Assembly: GCA_046760505.1 (NCBI GenBank)
Contig: JBHIEG010000013.1
Span: 1 to 57,020 of the forward strand
Length of the DNA: 57,020 bases
Direction of reading: 5' to 3'
From: CAYFZR01 sp046760505 [NCBI: Candidatus Hydrothermarchaeota archaeon]
Lineage (GTDB): Archaea > CAYFZR01
Position numbers and translations under genes: made by a program. Positions 43,790 through 51,218 of the stretch are shown piece by piece (the first letter of the stretch is position 1; each line of letters starts with the position of its first letter). The notes below the pieces were generated by a model, which did no database searches, was not told the DNA's origin, and worked only from the letters and a program-made list of their open reading frames with translations.

Positions 43790-45055
43790 TTAACTAAACT
43801 CTTTGATCAATTCTTCTGCTCTATCTATCCTTATTTTATTTTCTTTTACCATTATCTCAGCTATCTTATCTATGAGATCGCCCTTTGCTCCAGCCATGAT
43901 CGCTATGTTTTTTGCGTGTAGAGACATGTGTCCTTTCTGAATGCCCTCGGTTGCCAGAGCCCTTAAGGCTGCGAGATTCTGTGCAAGTCCTACCGATGCC
44001 ATTATTTCAGCCAATTCGTTTGAAGTTTTGACTCCCAGGATTTTTAATGCAACTCTCGCTACTGGATGGGCCTTTGTTGCTCCACCAATGATTCCCACTG
44101 CTAGGGGTAACTCAATGGTCCCAACCAAATCTCCATCCTCGTTACGCTCCCATGTGGTCAAAGGAATGTATCTGCCAGTTATACACGCATAAGAATGAGC
44201 TCCTGCCTCTATCGCGCGGGTATCATTCCCTGTGGCTAACGCCACCGCTGTTATACCGTTCATTATACCTTTGTTATGCGTTGCCGCGCGATATGGGTCC
44301 TCCAATGCGAAGGCATAGGCCTGAAGTATACCCTCCACTACGTCATCTCCTCCCAAGGCATCCTTGGAAAATATTGCTCTTGCTCTGGCGATTCTTTTTG
44401 TAGCGAGGTTGGATACTATCCTCAAATAAACTTTCCCTCCTGTTATGCTTTCTATCAGAGGTGCTATCGTCTCAGCCATGGTGTTCACCGCATTCGCACC
44501 CATTGCATCTCTACAATCAACTAAGAGATGGATGATAACCATTTTTCCCATGAAGGTGTCTATAACCCTAACCTCAATATCCTTCGCTCCTCCTCCAAGC
44601 TTAACCAACGTGGGATCCTTTTCATTCGCCACCTCTAAAAGTTTCTCTTTTTGAGATAAGATTTTCATCCTAGCGTTGTAGGGATCTTTTACCCGCGTTA
44701 ACTGAATCTGACCGATCATTACTGGATCTGTGCTCTGAGTAAAAAATCCTCCCTTAACCCTTGCTATCTTAGCCGCATTGCTTGCTGCGGCAACTACGGA
44801 AGTTTCTTCTATAGCCATTGGAATTAAAACGTCTCTTCCATTTATCAGAAAATTGACTGCTATGCCCAAAGGAATTTCCATAGTGCCAACCACATTTTCT
44901 ATAAGCCTATCTGCGTCCTCTAAAGTAATACCGGTTCCTTTTACTAAATCTATTTCCTCTTCTTCAAGGCCGCAAAAATTTTTTAGGTACTCTAGCCTGC
45001 TATCTATGTCTAATTTATAAAATCCTTCTATCCTAGACGTTCTCAACTCAACCAC
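43790..45055 (-). CDS. hmgA: HMG-CoA reductase, class II-type
   Basis: 421 residues, the size of the class II enzymes of Pseudomonas and Archaeoglobus, not the longer or divergent class I archaeal form. Motifs: [91 protein letters not shown] and the catalytic histidine in [10 protein letters not shown]. It makes mevalonate for archaeal isoprenoid lipids. Class II reductase in archaea is known from Archaeoglobales and Thermoplasmatales as a transferred gene. The start is GTG 45055 or TTG 45046, the latter better placed after AGGTGG. Confidence 0.9.
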   Translation of the reverse strand: MVELRTSRIEGFYKLDIDSRLEYLKNFCGLEEEEIDLVKGTGITLEDADRLIENVVGTMEIPLGIAVNFLINGRDVLIPMAIEETSVVAAASNAAKIARVKGGFFTQSTDPVMIGQIQLTRVKDPYNARMKILSQKEKLLEVANEKDPTLVKLGGGAKDIEVRVIDTFMGKMVIIHLLVDCRDAMGANAVNTMAETIAPLIESITGGKVYLRIVSNLATKRIARARAIFSKDALGGDDVVEGILQAYAFALEDPYRAATHNKGIMNGITAVALATGNDTRAIEAGAHSYACITGRYIPLTTWERNEDGDLVGTIELPLAVGIIGGATKAHPVARVALKILGVKTSNELAEIMASVGLAQNLAALRALATEGIQKGHMSLHAKNIAIMAGAKGDLIDKIAEIMVKENKIRIDRAEELIKEFS

Positions 45056-45071
45056 CTCTACCTAAGTGGGA

Positions 45072-45079
45072 CATATAAG
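45072..45079 (+). promoter_or_regulatory. TATA box of MoaD-like gene
   Basis: CATATAAG lies about 30 bases before the ATG at 45105 in the 50-bp divergent gap with HMG-CoA reductase; no ribosome site is seen, so the message is probably leaderless. Confidence 0.45.
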
Positions 45080-45104
45080 TATATCAATAAGAAATATTAC
45101 CTTA

Positions 45105-45380
45105 ATGAACATGGGGGTAAAGGTAAAGTTCTTTGGAATTTTAAGAGATAGGGTTGGAAAGAAAGAGATAGATCTAGAAGATTTTGATAAAATAAAAGAT
45201 CTGATAGAATCGCTAGACGAAAAATATGGATTAAAGGAAATGTTAATCGAAAACGAAAAACTGAGGCCTTACGTCAATATTTTGGTTAACGGAGAAAATA
45301 TAAGATTTAAAGATGGATTAGATACAAAGGTAAAATCTGGGGATCAGATAGCACTATTTCCAGCAGCTGCTGGAGGCTAA
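45105..45380 (+). CDS. MoaD/ThiS-family small sulfur carrier or modifier (SAMP-like)
   Basis: 91 residues (ATG 45105; ATG 45111 also possible). VKVKFFGILRDRVGKKEIDLEDFDKIKDLIESL and the end LFPAAAGG are MoaD hallmarks. The terminal Gly-Gly is the site for adenylation and thiocarboxylation or isopeptide attachment. It could serve tungsten/molybdenum pterin synthesis needed by FwdB, tRNA thiolation or protein conjugation. The JAMM peptidase at 5.9 kb would be a suitable partner for removal (inferred). Confidence 0.85.
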   Translation: MNMGVKVKFFGILRDRVGKKEIDLEDFDKIKDLIESLDEKYGLKEMLIENEKLRPYVNILVNGENIRFKDGLDTKVKSGDQIALFPAAAGG

Positions 45381-45395
45381 AAGCTATACCAAAAA

Positions 45396-45587
45396 TTAAA
45401 GCGTACCTATTTCTTCTTTAGCCTCTATTATCTCCATAGCGTTCTTCCATAACTTTGGTCTTTTCTTGTATATCAACTCCAAAAGTACTCTAACTTCATT
45501 ATCAATTAAAAAAAGTTCTTTTTTGTTGAGAATTATTTTGGTTACGTTATGGGGTCCGTACTGCTCTGTTTCAACGTTTACCATCAT
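45396..45587 (-). CDS. Small unidentified protein coupled to mini-thioredoxin
   Basis: 63 residues starting with Met-Met. Mixed strand/helix pattern (HNVTKIILNKKELFLIDNEVRVLLELIYKKRPKLWKNAMEIIEAKEE). It overlaps the thioredoxin-like gene by 4 bp (ATGA), which supports it as a real, co-translated gene. No family recognised. Confidence 0.55.
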   Translation of the reverse strand: MMVNVETEQYGPHNVTKIILNKKELFLIDNEVRVLLELIYKKRPKLWKNAMEIIEAKEEIGTL

Positions 45588-45835
45588 ATCGCTTCCTTGA
45601 TCTCTCTCTCCAATTCGCTTCTGGAGGGTCTTCCTATGAACTTCAACTTTCCATTTATTGCAATAGCAGGGACCGCATATATCTTGTACTTGCTTGCGTG
45701 CTCAGGTCTCTCTTCTATGTCTATAATTTCTACCTCAACATCATCGAATTTTGAGACCACTTCTTTTACCAACTCTATCGTAGCAGGACAGTGAGGGCAG
45801 ATAGGCGCCTTGAAAACCTCTAACTTTATACCCAT
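45584..45835 (-). CDS. Small thioredoxin/glutaredoxin-like protein (CPHC)
   Basis: 83 residues: KLEVFKAPICPHCPATIELVKEVV has a CPHC redox pair at about residues 12-15, and YAVPAIAINGKLKFIGRPSR has the cis-proline loop. This matches the archaeal mini-thioredoxins that act as glutaredoxin-like reductants. It lies between sulfur-carrier and nitrogenase-like genes. Confidence 0.82.
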   Translation of the reverse strand: MGIKLEVFKAPICPHCPATIELVKEVVSKFDDVEVEIIDIEERPEHASKYKIYAVPAIAINGKLKFIGRPSRSELEREIKEAI

Positions 45836-45908
45836 ACGACAACCCTTTAACAGATAGATAACTTACAGTATTTAACTCTTAGTGATCGACTATCGAAGGG
45901 TTAAAAAG

Positions 45909-47069
45909 ATGATGCAACCAAGAATTACCTGCAAACTATTCGGAGCTTTGAGAGTAGTTCTCGGAATCAAAGATGCAGTGCCTTTAATCCATGCACCCCT
46001 AGGGTGCGGATATCATCTAAGATACATATTCGGCATGCGAGGAAATGTACCGATAAGGATTTACGTCACTCAGATGGACCAAAACGATGTTATTTTTGGG
46101 GGAGAAAAAAAATTACTTGATTCTTTAGAAAGTTTGGACAAGAAATTAAATCCAGATCTCATAGTTGTCTTTTCTTCTTGCGCGAGTAGCATAATAGGAG
46201 AAGATCTCGAAGCAATATCTAGCCAAGCAGATGTAGGATGTGAGATTCTTACAGTATCCAGCGGTGGATTTGAAGGCACGCAAGTCGATGGTTACAGAGA
46301 GGCGTTAGAGAGAATAATCACAAAACTTATAACCGATTCAGATGAAAAAATAGATGCCTTCAATATCATTGGAGAATTTAGAGGAGGAGAAGATCTTAAA
46401 TACTTGAAAAATATTTTCAATAAACTTGATTTAAAATTAAATTCAGTTTTGACTGCAAGTTCAAGCCTGAAAGAGATTAAAAATGCCTCAAAGGCAAGTT
46501 TAAACATACCTGGATGTGAATCCGCAGGAATAGACGCATGTAAATTAATGGAAAAGAGATTTGGAATTGAATACCTGAGATTACCCATGCCCATCGGAGT
46601 AGAACAGACAGTAGAATTTTTTGAGGGAATAGCAAATGCTTTCGATAAAAGAATAGACTTGGAAAGAGAGAAAAGGAGTACCTTAGAAGAATTGGAAAAA
46701 TATAGGAAAAAACTTGCAGGTAAAAAGGTTTTTATCGCAAGCGGTCCCACAAGAGCCTTGGCATATACGAGATTTTTATCAGAACTACATATGGATCCGG
46801 TTCTTGTCTCTGTGGACCATTCTACGGAAACTGTAGAGAAAGAACTGAAAAAACTCAATGTAGATATGCTCAAAGAGCCGGATTTTGAAGAGTTCATAAA
46901 TATTATAAACGAATTAGATTTTGATATAATGATCGGAGGAATGGGAGAAATCGGGGCAAGTACATTTATAAAAAAGCCACTTCTAGATGTTATGCATGGA
47001 AAAAAATTGACATACGGCTTTGAAGGAACATTAAATATTGCAAGAGAGATGGCTGAAGTCTTAAAATAA
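45909..47069 (+). CDS. Orphan nitrogenase component 1-like protein (NifD/NifE-type fold)
   Basis: 386 residues from the ATG at 45909 (GAAGGG upstream; GTG 45882 is the alternative). Three cysteines lie where P-cluster-type ligands fall: C8 (RITCKLFGAL), C33 (IHAPLGCGYH) and one near residue 100 (FSSCASSIIGED). DVIFGGEKKLLDSLE and SSGGFEGTQVDGYREAL also follow the family. The later FGIEYLRLPMPIGVEQT block is typical of NifE/NifN/NifD domain 2. No NifH, NifK or NifB is nearby. The HGPSGCCFRTARLLE pattern of CfbD is absent. It may be a subunit of a nitrogenase-like reductase of unknown substrate. Confidence 0.75.
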   Translation: MMQPRITCKLFGALRVVLGIKDAVPLIHAPLGCGYHLRYIFGMRGNVPIRIYVTQMDQNDVIFGGEKKLLDSLESLDKKLNPDLIVVFSSCASSIIGEDLEAISSQADVGCEILTVSSGGFEGTQVDGYREALERIITKLITDSDEKIDAFNIIGEFRGGEDLKYLKNIFNKLDLKLNSVLTASSSLKEIKNASKASLNIPGCESAGIDACKLMEKRFGIEYLRLPMPIGVEQTVEFFEGIANAFDKRIDLEREKRSTLEELEKYRKKLAGKKVFIASGPTRALAYTRFLSELHMDPVLVSVDHSTETVEKELKKLNVDMLKEPDFEEFINIINELDFDIMIGGMGEIGASTFIKKPLLDVMHGKKLTYGFEGTLNIAREMAEVLK

Positions 47070-47118
47070 CGCTCTTTTTCTAATTATTCTCTGTTAAAAG
47101 AAACTTAGGAGGGTCTTA

Positions 47119-48090
47119 ATGTCTGTAATGAAAGGGATTCATAGAATAGAAGTTCCAACCCCATTTAAGGTTGGATCGGTAAACACTTACCTGATCCAGG
47201 GAGAAACCATATCTCTCATAGACACTGGTCCACAAACTCAAAATGCTATCGATACGCTTAGGAGAAAACTGGAAGAAATAGGCTATCAGATAAAGGATAT
47301 AGATGAAGTAATCATTACGCATGGACATTTGGATCATTATGGAATGTCAAATTTAATAGAGGAAGAATCTGGCGCAAGTGTATATATGCATAAGGAAGAT
47401 GCCTCAATAGTTTCTGCATTGCATAGTAAGAACATAGAGGTATTTAGCAGTTTAAAGAGATCAATGTCACTTTCAGGTGTTCCAGAGGGTATCATCTCAA
47501 GAATAATGGCTCTTTTCAAATCTCATGAAAACTTTGGAAAACTTGCTAAGAAAATTAATTATGTAAACGAAGGAGAAGTACTAGACTTTGGAGAATACAT
47601 GCTTAAAGTCATTCATTCCCCGGGTCATTCACCTGGTTCCATTTGTCTTCTTGAAGAGGGAAGAAGAATACTTTTCTCTGGTGATACGCTCATTGAAGAC
47701 ATAAGTCCAAACCCCATCTACAACTTTTTAGATAAAGAAAAGCAGCTTGGTTCCAGAGGATTGATAAAATACTTACAATCTATTGATAAAATCAAGAAAT
47801 ATGACGTAAAACTAGTTTTACCGGGTCATAGAAACATCATTAAAGATTATAAGAAAAGAATCAACGATATCATTAAACATCATGAAGAAAAGAAGTTGAG
47901 TATTTTAAGTAAATTATCTAGAGAGCCGAAAACAGCCTTCGAGATTTCAAGAATCGTTTATGAGGATCTCTCATTGTCAGAGTTATTTCTGGGCATAGCA
48001 GAGGTAGTTGGTCACCTTGAGATTCTTGAGCAAGAAGGAAAGGTTGAATCATTTAAGGTTAATGAGGTCATTTACTATAAAAAACTCTAG
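47119..48090 (+). CDS. MBL-fold hydrolase with C-terminal winged helix
   Basis: 323 residues. VIITHGHLDHYGM gives the HxHxDH zinc site, with further ligands in HSPGHSPGSICL, FSGDTL and LVLPGHRN. Residues about 255-323 form a winged-helix-like tail (LSREPKTAFEISRIVYED...VVGHLEILEQEGKVESF), as in LACTB2-type proteins. It could hydrolyse a thioester or RNA. It follows the nitrogenase-like gene by 49 bp in the same direction. Confidence 0.82.
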   Translation: MSVMKGIHRIEVPTPFKVGSVNTYLIQGETISLIDTGPQTQNAIDTLRRKLEEIGYQIKDIDEVIITHGHLDHYGMSNLIEEESGASVYMHKEDASIVSALHSKNIEVFSSLKRSMSLSGVPEGIISRIMALFKSHENFGKLAKKINYVNEGEVLDFGEYMLKVIHSPGHSPGSICLLEEGRRILFSGDTLIEDISPNPIYNFLDKEKQLGSRGLIKYLQSIDKIKKYDVKLVLPGHRNIIKDYKKRINDIIKHHEEKKLSILSKLSREPKTAFEISRIVYEDLSLSELFLGIAEVVGHLEILEQEGKVESFKVNEVIYYKKL

Positions 48091-48096
48091 TTTTAT

Positions 48097-49182
48097 TCAG
48101 GTCATTCTTAATTTTATTTTTGCTACTAATCTTTCCTCCAAAATAAGAATGGATGGTAATACCCCTAAAGCAGCCACCATACAGTAAAAGATACCGAGAG
48201 CAATCAGGTAACCCATCTGGTGCATGGTAGGTAATTCTCCGGCTAACAAAGATAAAAAGCCTGATATGGTCATTAATGCGGTAAAGAATATACCTCTCCC
48301 TGTTCCAAAAAGAACTCTTTCCAAGGCTTCCTCTATTGATTTTGTTTCTCTCTCCTTTCTGTATCTATGAATAACATGTATACCAAAGTCTACTCCTAAA
48401 CCAATGAGCATTGACCAAACTCCGATTGTAACCATAGATAGCTTTATTTTCATCCATCCAACAGTTCCCATCGTCCAAAATGTGCCAAGTAAAACCGGAG
48501 TCAATGTCAATAAGCCCCTGGTAAGAGAAAAGAAAGTCAGCATTACCACAACTAAGACGCCAAAGAAGGCATAGTATGTAGTCTTGCTCATGTCTTTCTG
48601 CATGAATCCATGTATCTCGTAACGTATTGGAGCAGTACCTGTGATTCCCACCTTCATATCGTAAGGCATTGGAGTGGTCTCAACGATTCTTTGAAGAGAA
48701 TCTACCAGACGTTTGATCTCCTTCTCATCATTCTTTATATCGCCACTAAGGGTTATGTAGGTTAATGTGTAATCGTCGTTTATCAATGGGCTCTGCGAAA
48801 CCAGTTTGTCTATTTTATCTTTACTGCTGGGTACACTCTTATATTCTTCCCAAACCTTATCGGCAATGCTCTGAGCACTTGTTATTCCTTCCTCTTGCAG
48901 GCATTTTCGCTCTATAAGAAGCATGGTTTCTATCACCTTTGGATCGCGAACATCTGGAGCTTCTACAACAAGATAAGTTCTGTCTACACCTCCGAATTCG
49001 TATCTCACATTTTTCATTGCTCTGATCTCCTCTATGTCTGGCATCATCTTCTCCTGATCTGTTTCCATCTGCATGTACCTCATACCGGCTAAGCAGAAAA
49101 GCGTGAAAAGAATTGCAAAGACAACGATTGGTTTGGGATGTCTTTCATGGACTCCTGCGAATCTTTGCAAGAAGGTTTCCAT
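48097..49182 (-). CDS. RND-superfamily exporter, C-terminal half-type subunit
   Basis: 361 residues: one N-terminal helix (PIVVFAILFTLFCLAGM), an outer domain, then five helices with the MMPL/SSD pattern (SMLIGLGVDFGIHVIHRYRKERE). The usual archaeal exporter holds two such repeats in about 750 residues; here the second repeat is a separate gene that overlaps the first by 38 bp in another frame. GGAGAG lies 8 bases before its ATG, supporting separate translation. Confidence 0.8.
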   Translation of the reverse strand: METFLQRFAGVHERHPKPIVVFAILFTLFCLAGMRYMQMETDQEKMMPDIEEIRAMKNVRYEFGGVDRTYLVVEAPDVRDPKVIETMLLIERKCLQEEGITSAQSIADKVWEEYKSVPSSKDKIDKLVSQSPLINDDYTLTYITLSGDIKNDEKEIKRLVDSLQRIVETTPMPYDMKVGITGTAPIRYEIHGFMQKDMSKTTYYAFFGVLVVVMLTFFSLTRGLLTLTPVLLGTFWTMGTVGWMKIKLSMVTIGVWSMLIGLGVDFGIHVIHRYRKERETKSIEEALERVLFGTGRGIFFTALMTISGFLSLLAGELPTMHQMGYLIALGIFYCMVAALGVLPSILILEERLVAKIKLRMT

Positions 49183-50296
49183 CCTTTATACTCTCCATCA
49201 GTTTCTCCTCTAGACAAATGAATGAGGGAAGGACGCATATGGCTCCAATTAAACATGCCAGAATTCCCATTGCTAGGGTAAAACCAAGCCTCTGTATTCC
49301 AGGCATGGTGGCAAGCATTAACGAGCCAAAGCCAACCATCGTAGTGACAGCGGTAGATATAATTGCTATTCCTGTATCGGATACAGCTATCTCAATGGCT
49401 TCTTCCAATGTTTTCCCGCGTTTTCTTTCTTCCATAACTCGGTTCATGAGATGGACACCATAGGCTATACCTACACCGATGATCATTGCACCCATTCCCG
49501 CTGTTATAGTCGTTATAGGTATATTAAGGAGTCCAAGAATGCCTAAGGTCCAGATAACACCCATTACAACAGGTATTAAGGTTAATAAGCCTCTCGAAAT
49601 AGAATGAAATGCTATGACCATCAGAATAAAGATAATGAATAATCCAACGGTAGTTATAAGACTCATATCATGGACCATTAGCTGTAGCATCTTTACTATC
49701 AATATAGGCTGTCCTGTGATGCTTATAGATACTCCTGGAGGAATCAAAGATGTCTGGATGTCTTCATTAATTGCCTCTGCAAGCTTGGCAAGTTCATAAG
49801 GATTTGCTCCAATGTATGTTTTTACAAAAATTAGGGTCATTGTGTAATCAGAGTTTACAAAATTTTTTGCACTCGGATTCTTATCGATGACCTGTTTTAT
49901 GAGTTCCCTGGGCAACAAAGGCTGCTCGAAGAAATCAGCCAAACTGTTAATCTCCGTGACTTCGGGCTCTTTTTTAGCCAGATCCGTAATCTGCTTGAGG
50001 AAGTATATTAACCATGGATTTCTGATGTCTGTTTCTGTATAATCCGTAGTTTTCTCAGGATCTAGACTCACCAGAACCATTATAATGTTTCCCCCTGCAA
50101 GTTCATCCCTGATAAGGTTTTGAAGCTTGATTACATCTATGTCCTGAGGGATTTCCTTTGATATATCAGATTCAAGGCGAAGATTCGATATTCCTATAAT
50201 AGCTATTAGAGTTATGATCAAAGCAAGAACAGCTACAGAATAAGGTCTCTCGAATTGAAATCTTGCTAATCTTTTAAGAGATCTCTCGATCATCAT
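49145..50296 (-). CDS. RND-superfamily exporter, N-terminal half-type subunit
   Basis: 383 residues with the same plan: N-terminal helix (AVLALIITLIAIIGISNLRLES), outer domain of about 170 residues, then five helices with MIIGVGIAYGVHLMNRVMEERKRG. The conserved aspartate (GVDFG in the partner) reads GIAYG here, so the two halves may be functionally unequal. It overlaps the TrmB gene by 4 bp, so exporter and regulator form one operon. Confidence 0.8.
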   Translation of the reverse strand: MMIERSLKRLARFQFERPYSVAVLALIITLIAIIGISNLRLESDISKEIPQDIDVIKLQNLIRDELAGGNIIMVLVSLDPEKTTDYTETDIRNPWLIYFLKQITDLAKKEPEVTEINSLADFFEQPLLPRELIKQVIDKNPSAKNFVNSDYTMTLIFVKTYIGANPYELAKLAEAINEDIQTSLIPPGVSISITGQPILIVKMLQLMVHDMSLITTVGLFIIFILMVIAFHSISRGLLTLIPVVMGVIWTLGILGLLNIPITTITAGMGAMIIGVGIAYGVHLMNRVMEERKRGKTLEEAIEIAVSDTGIAIISTAVTTMVGFGSLMLATMPGIQRLGFTLAMGILACLIGAICVLPSFICLEEKLMESIKDGNLLAKIRRSP

Positions 50297-51105
50297 ATTT
50301 TATCCGACCCTATGGGTCTGGCTTCGTTCCAGAAAAAATCATACATATTCTCCAGAGTGGATATTATATTCTGATCATTCGTCCAGATACCAAGAATTTC
50401 ACTGAGGTCCATTTTCTCTACATATGGAGAGGAAGAATGCAAGATCTCATTTCCGTCAACTATTACCATCCAAGAGTGAAAACCCTCATGTAACCTAATT
50501 TGAATGTGTTCCGGAATTAAATCAGCATCGTATTCACTTTCAGTTATCATTCTTGCTATGATCTGGGTACGAACCCTGTAAGATAGGAGCTTTTGACGAA
50601 TGCTTTCAAATTTTGAATCCTCTTGCTTACCTACTTGTATGAAAGGTGTAGCAATTTTAACTGTTTCTCTTGCGTTATCCAGCATTTCGAGGATCTTTTT
50701 TATCACATTTATCTTTCCTTTTACTACCCAAACCTGTCTGCCGACAGGAAGCGTTTTTGAATAGATGTTCTCTAGGTTTTGAGTAACTATTTCTTCCGCT
50801 TTTTGAAGTTCCTTCAAAATTTCCTGTATCGCGTTTCTGACTGCATACTTCGGTCTAACAGCCTTATAAACAATCGGTCTCCCTGGCTGTGACTCGACCC
50901 ACCCCTTTCGTTCCAAATCCTTCAAAACACTATAAAGCCTCGTATAAGGGATATCTGTTACGTCGCTAATTTCTCTGGGCGACATCAATCCTTTGATCAC
51001 GAGTGTTGCATAGGCATTGGACTCGTGTTCCGATAAACCAAATTGCCTAAGTGCTTTAGTAGTTTTTTCCAATTCTATGTTTTTTTCAACTTCCATTTCT
51101 ATCAT
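50293..51105 (-). CDS. TrmB-family transcriptional regulator (exporter operon)
   Basis: 270 residues. The N-terminal winged helix (LRQFGLSEHESNAYATLVIKGLMSPREISDVTDIPYTRLYSVLKDLERKGWVESQPGRP) is the TrmB type. The C-terminal 150 residues are a PLD-like sensor domain (VKIATPFIQVG...MVIVDGNEILHSSSPYVEK). It is first in an operon with the split RND exporter and divergent from a COG1361 gene, which it probably controls. A 16-base palindrome lies inside the coding region. Confidence 0.85.
   Translation of the reverse strand: MIEMEVEKNIELEKTTKALRQFGLSEHESNAYATLVIKGLMSPREISDVTDIPYTRLYSVLKDLERKGWVESQPGRPIVYKAVRPKYAVRNAIQEILKELQKAEEIVTQNLENIYSKTLPVGRQVWVVKGKINVIKKILEMLDNARETVKIATPFIQVGKQEDSKFESIRQKLLSYRVRTQIIARMITESEYDADLIPEHIQIRLHEGFHSWMVIVDGNEILHSSSPYVEKMDLSEILGIWTNDQNIISTLENMYDFFWNEARPIGSDKI
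50733..50748. repeat. Palindrome inside trmB coding sequence
   Basis: CCTGTCTGCCGACAGG is a perfect 6-bp-stem inverted repeat encoding part of LPVGRQVW. It is more GC-rich than its surroundings. LPVGRQ-type peptides arise from small palindromic repeats in other prokaryotes, so this may be an inserted element. Confidence 0.45.
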
Positions 51106-51151
51106 ATTTCTATTTTTAAATTAAATTAGTTATTAAATTTTTTTAGTAAGA

Positions 51152-51160
51152 TTTATATAA
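51152..51160 (+). promoter_or_regulatory. TATA box of COG1361 gene
   Basis: TTTATATAA lies in the divergent gap; a start near 51183 would give a leader of about 35 bases with GGAGG and GGAG before the TTG start at 51219. Confidence 0.5.
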
Positions 51161-51218
51161 ACTTTGTATTAAAAAATTTATCGATGATATAAGATGGTAT
51201 GAATGGAGGCGTGGAGAC

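Noticed and set aside
46292-46897. 201-codon minus-strand frame opposite the nitrogenase-like gene
   Set aside because: Serine/leucine/phenylalanine-rich translation typical of the antisense of an AT-rich gene; no start signal.
45909-47069. Assignment as CfbD of coenzyme F430 synthesis
   Set aside because: The CfbD-type HGPSGCCFRTARLLE segment is replaced by HAPLGCGYHLRYIFG, and the cysteine pattern is nearer to NifD/NifE. CfbC, CfbB and CfbE are not nearby. It stays a possibility only.
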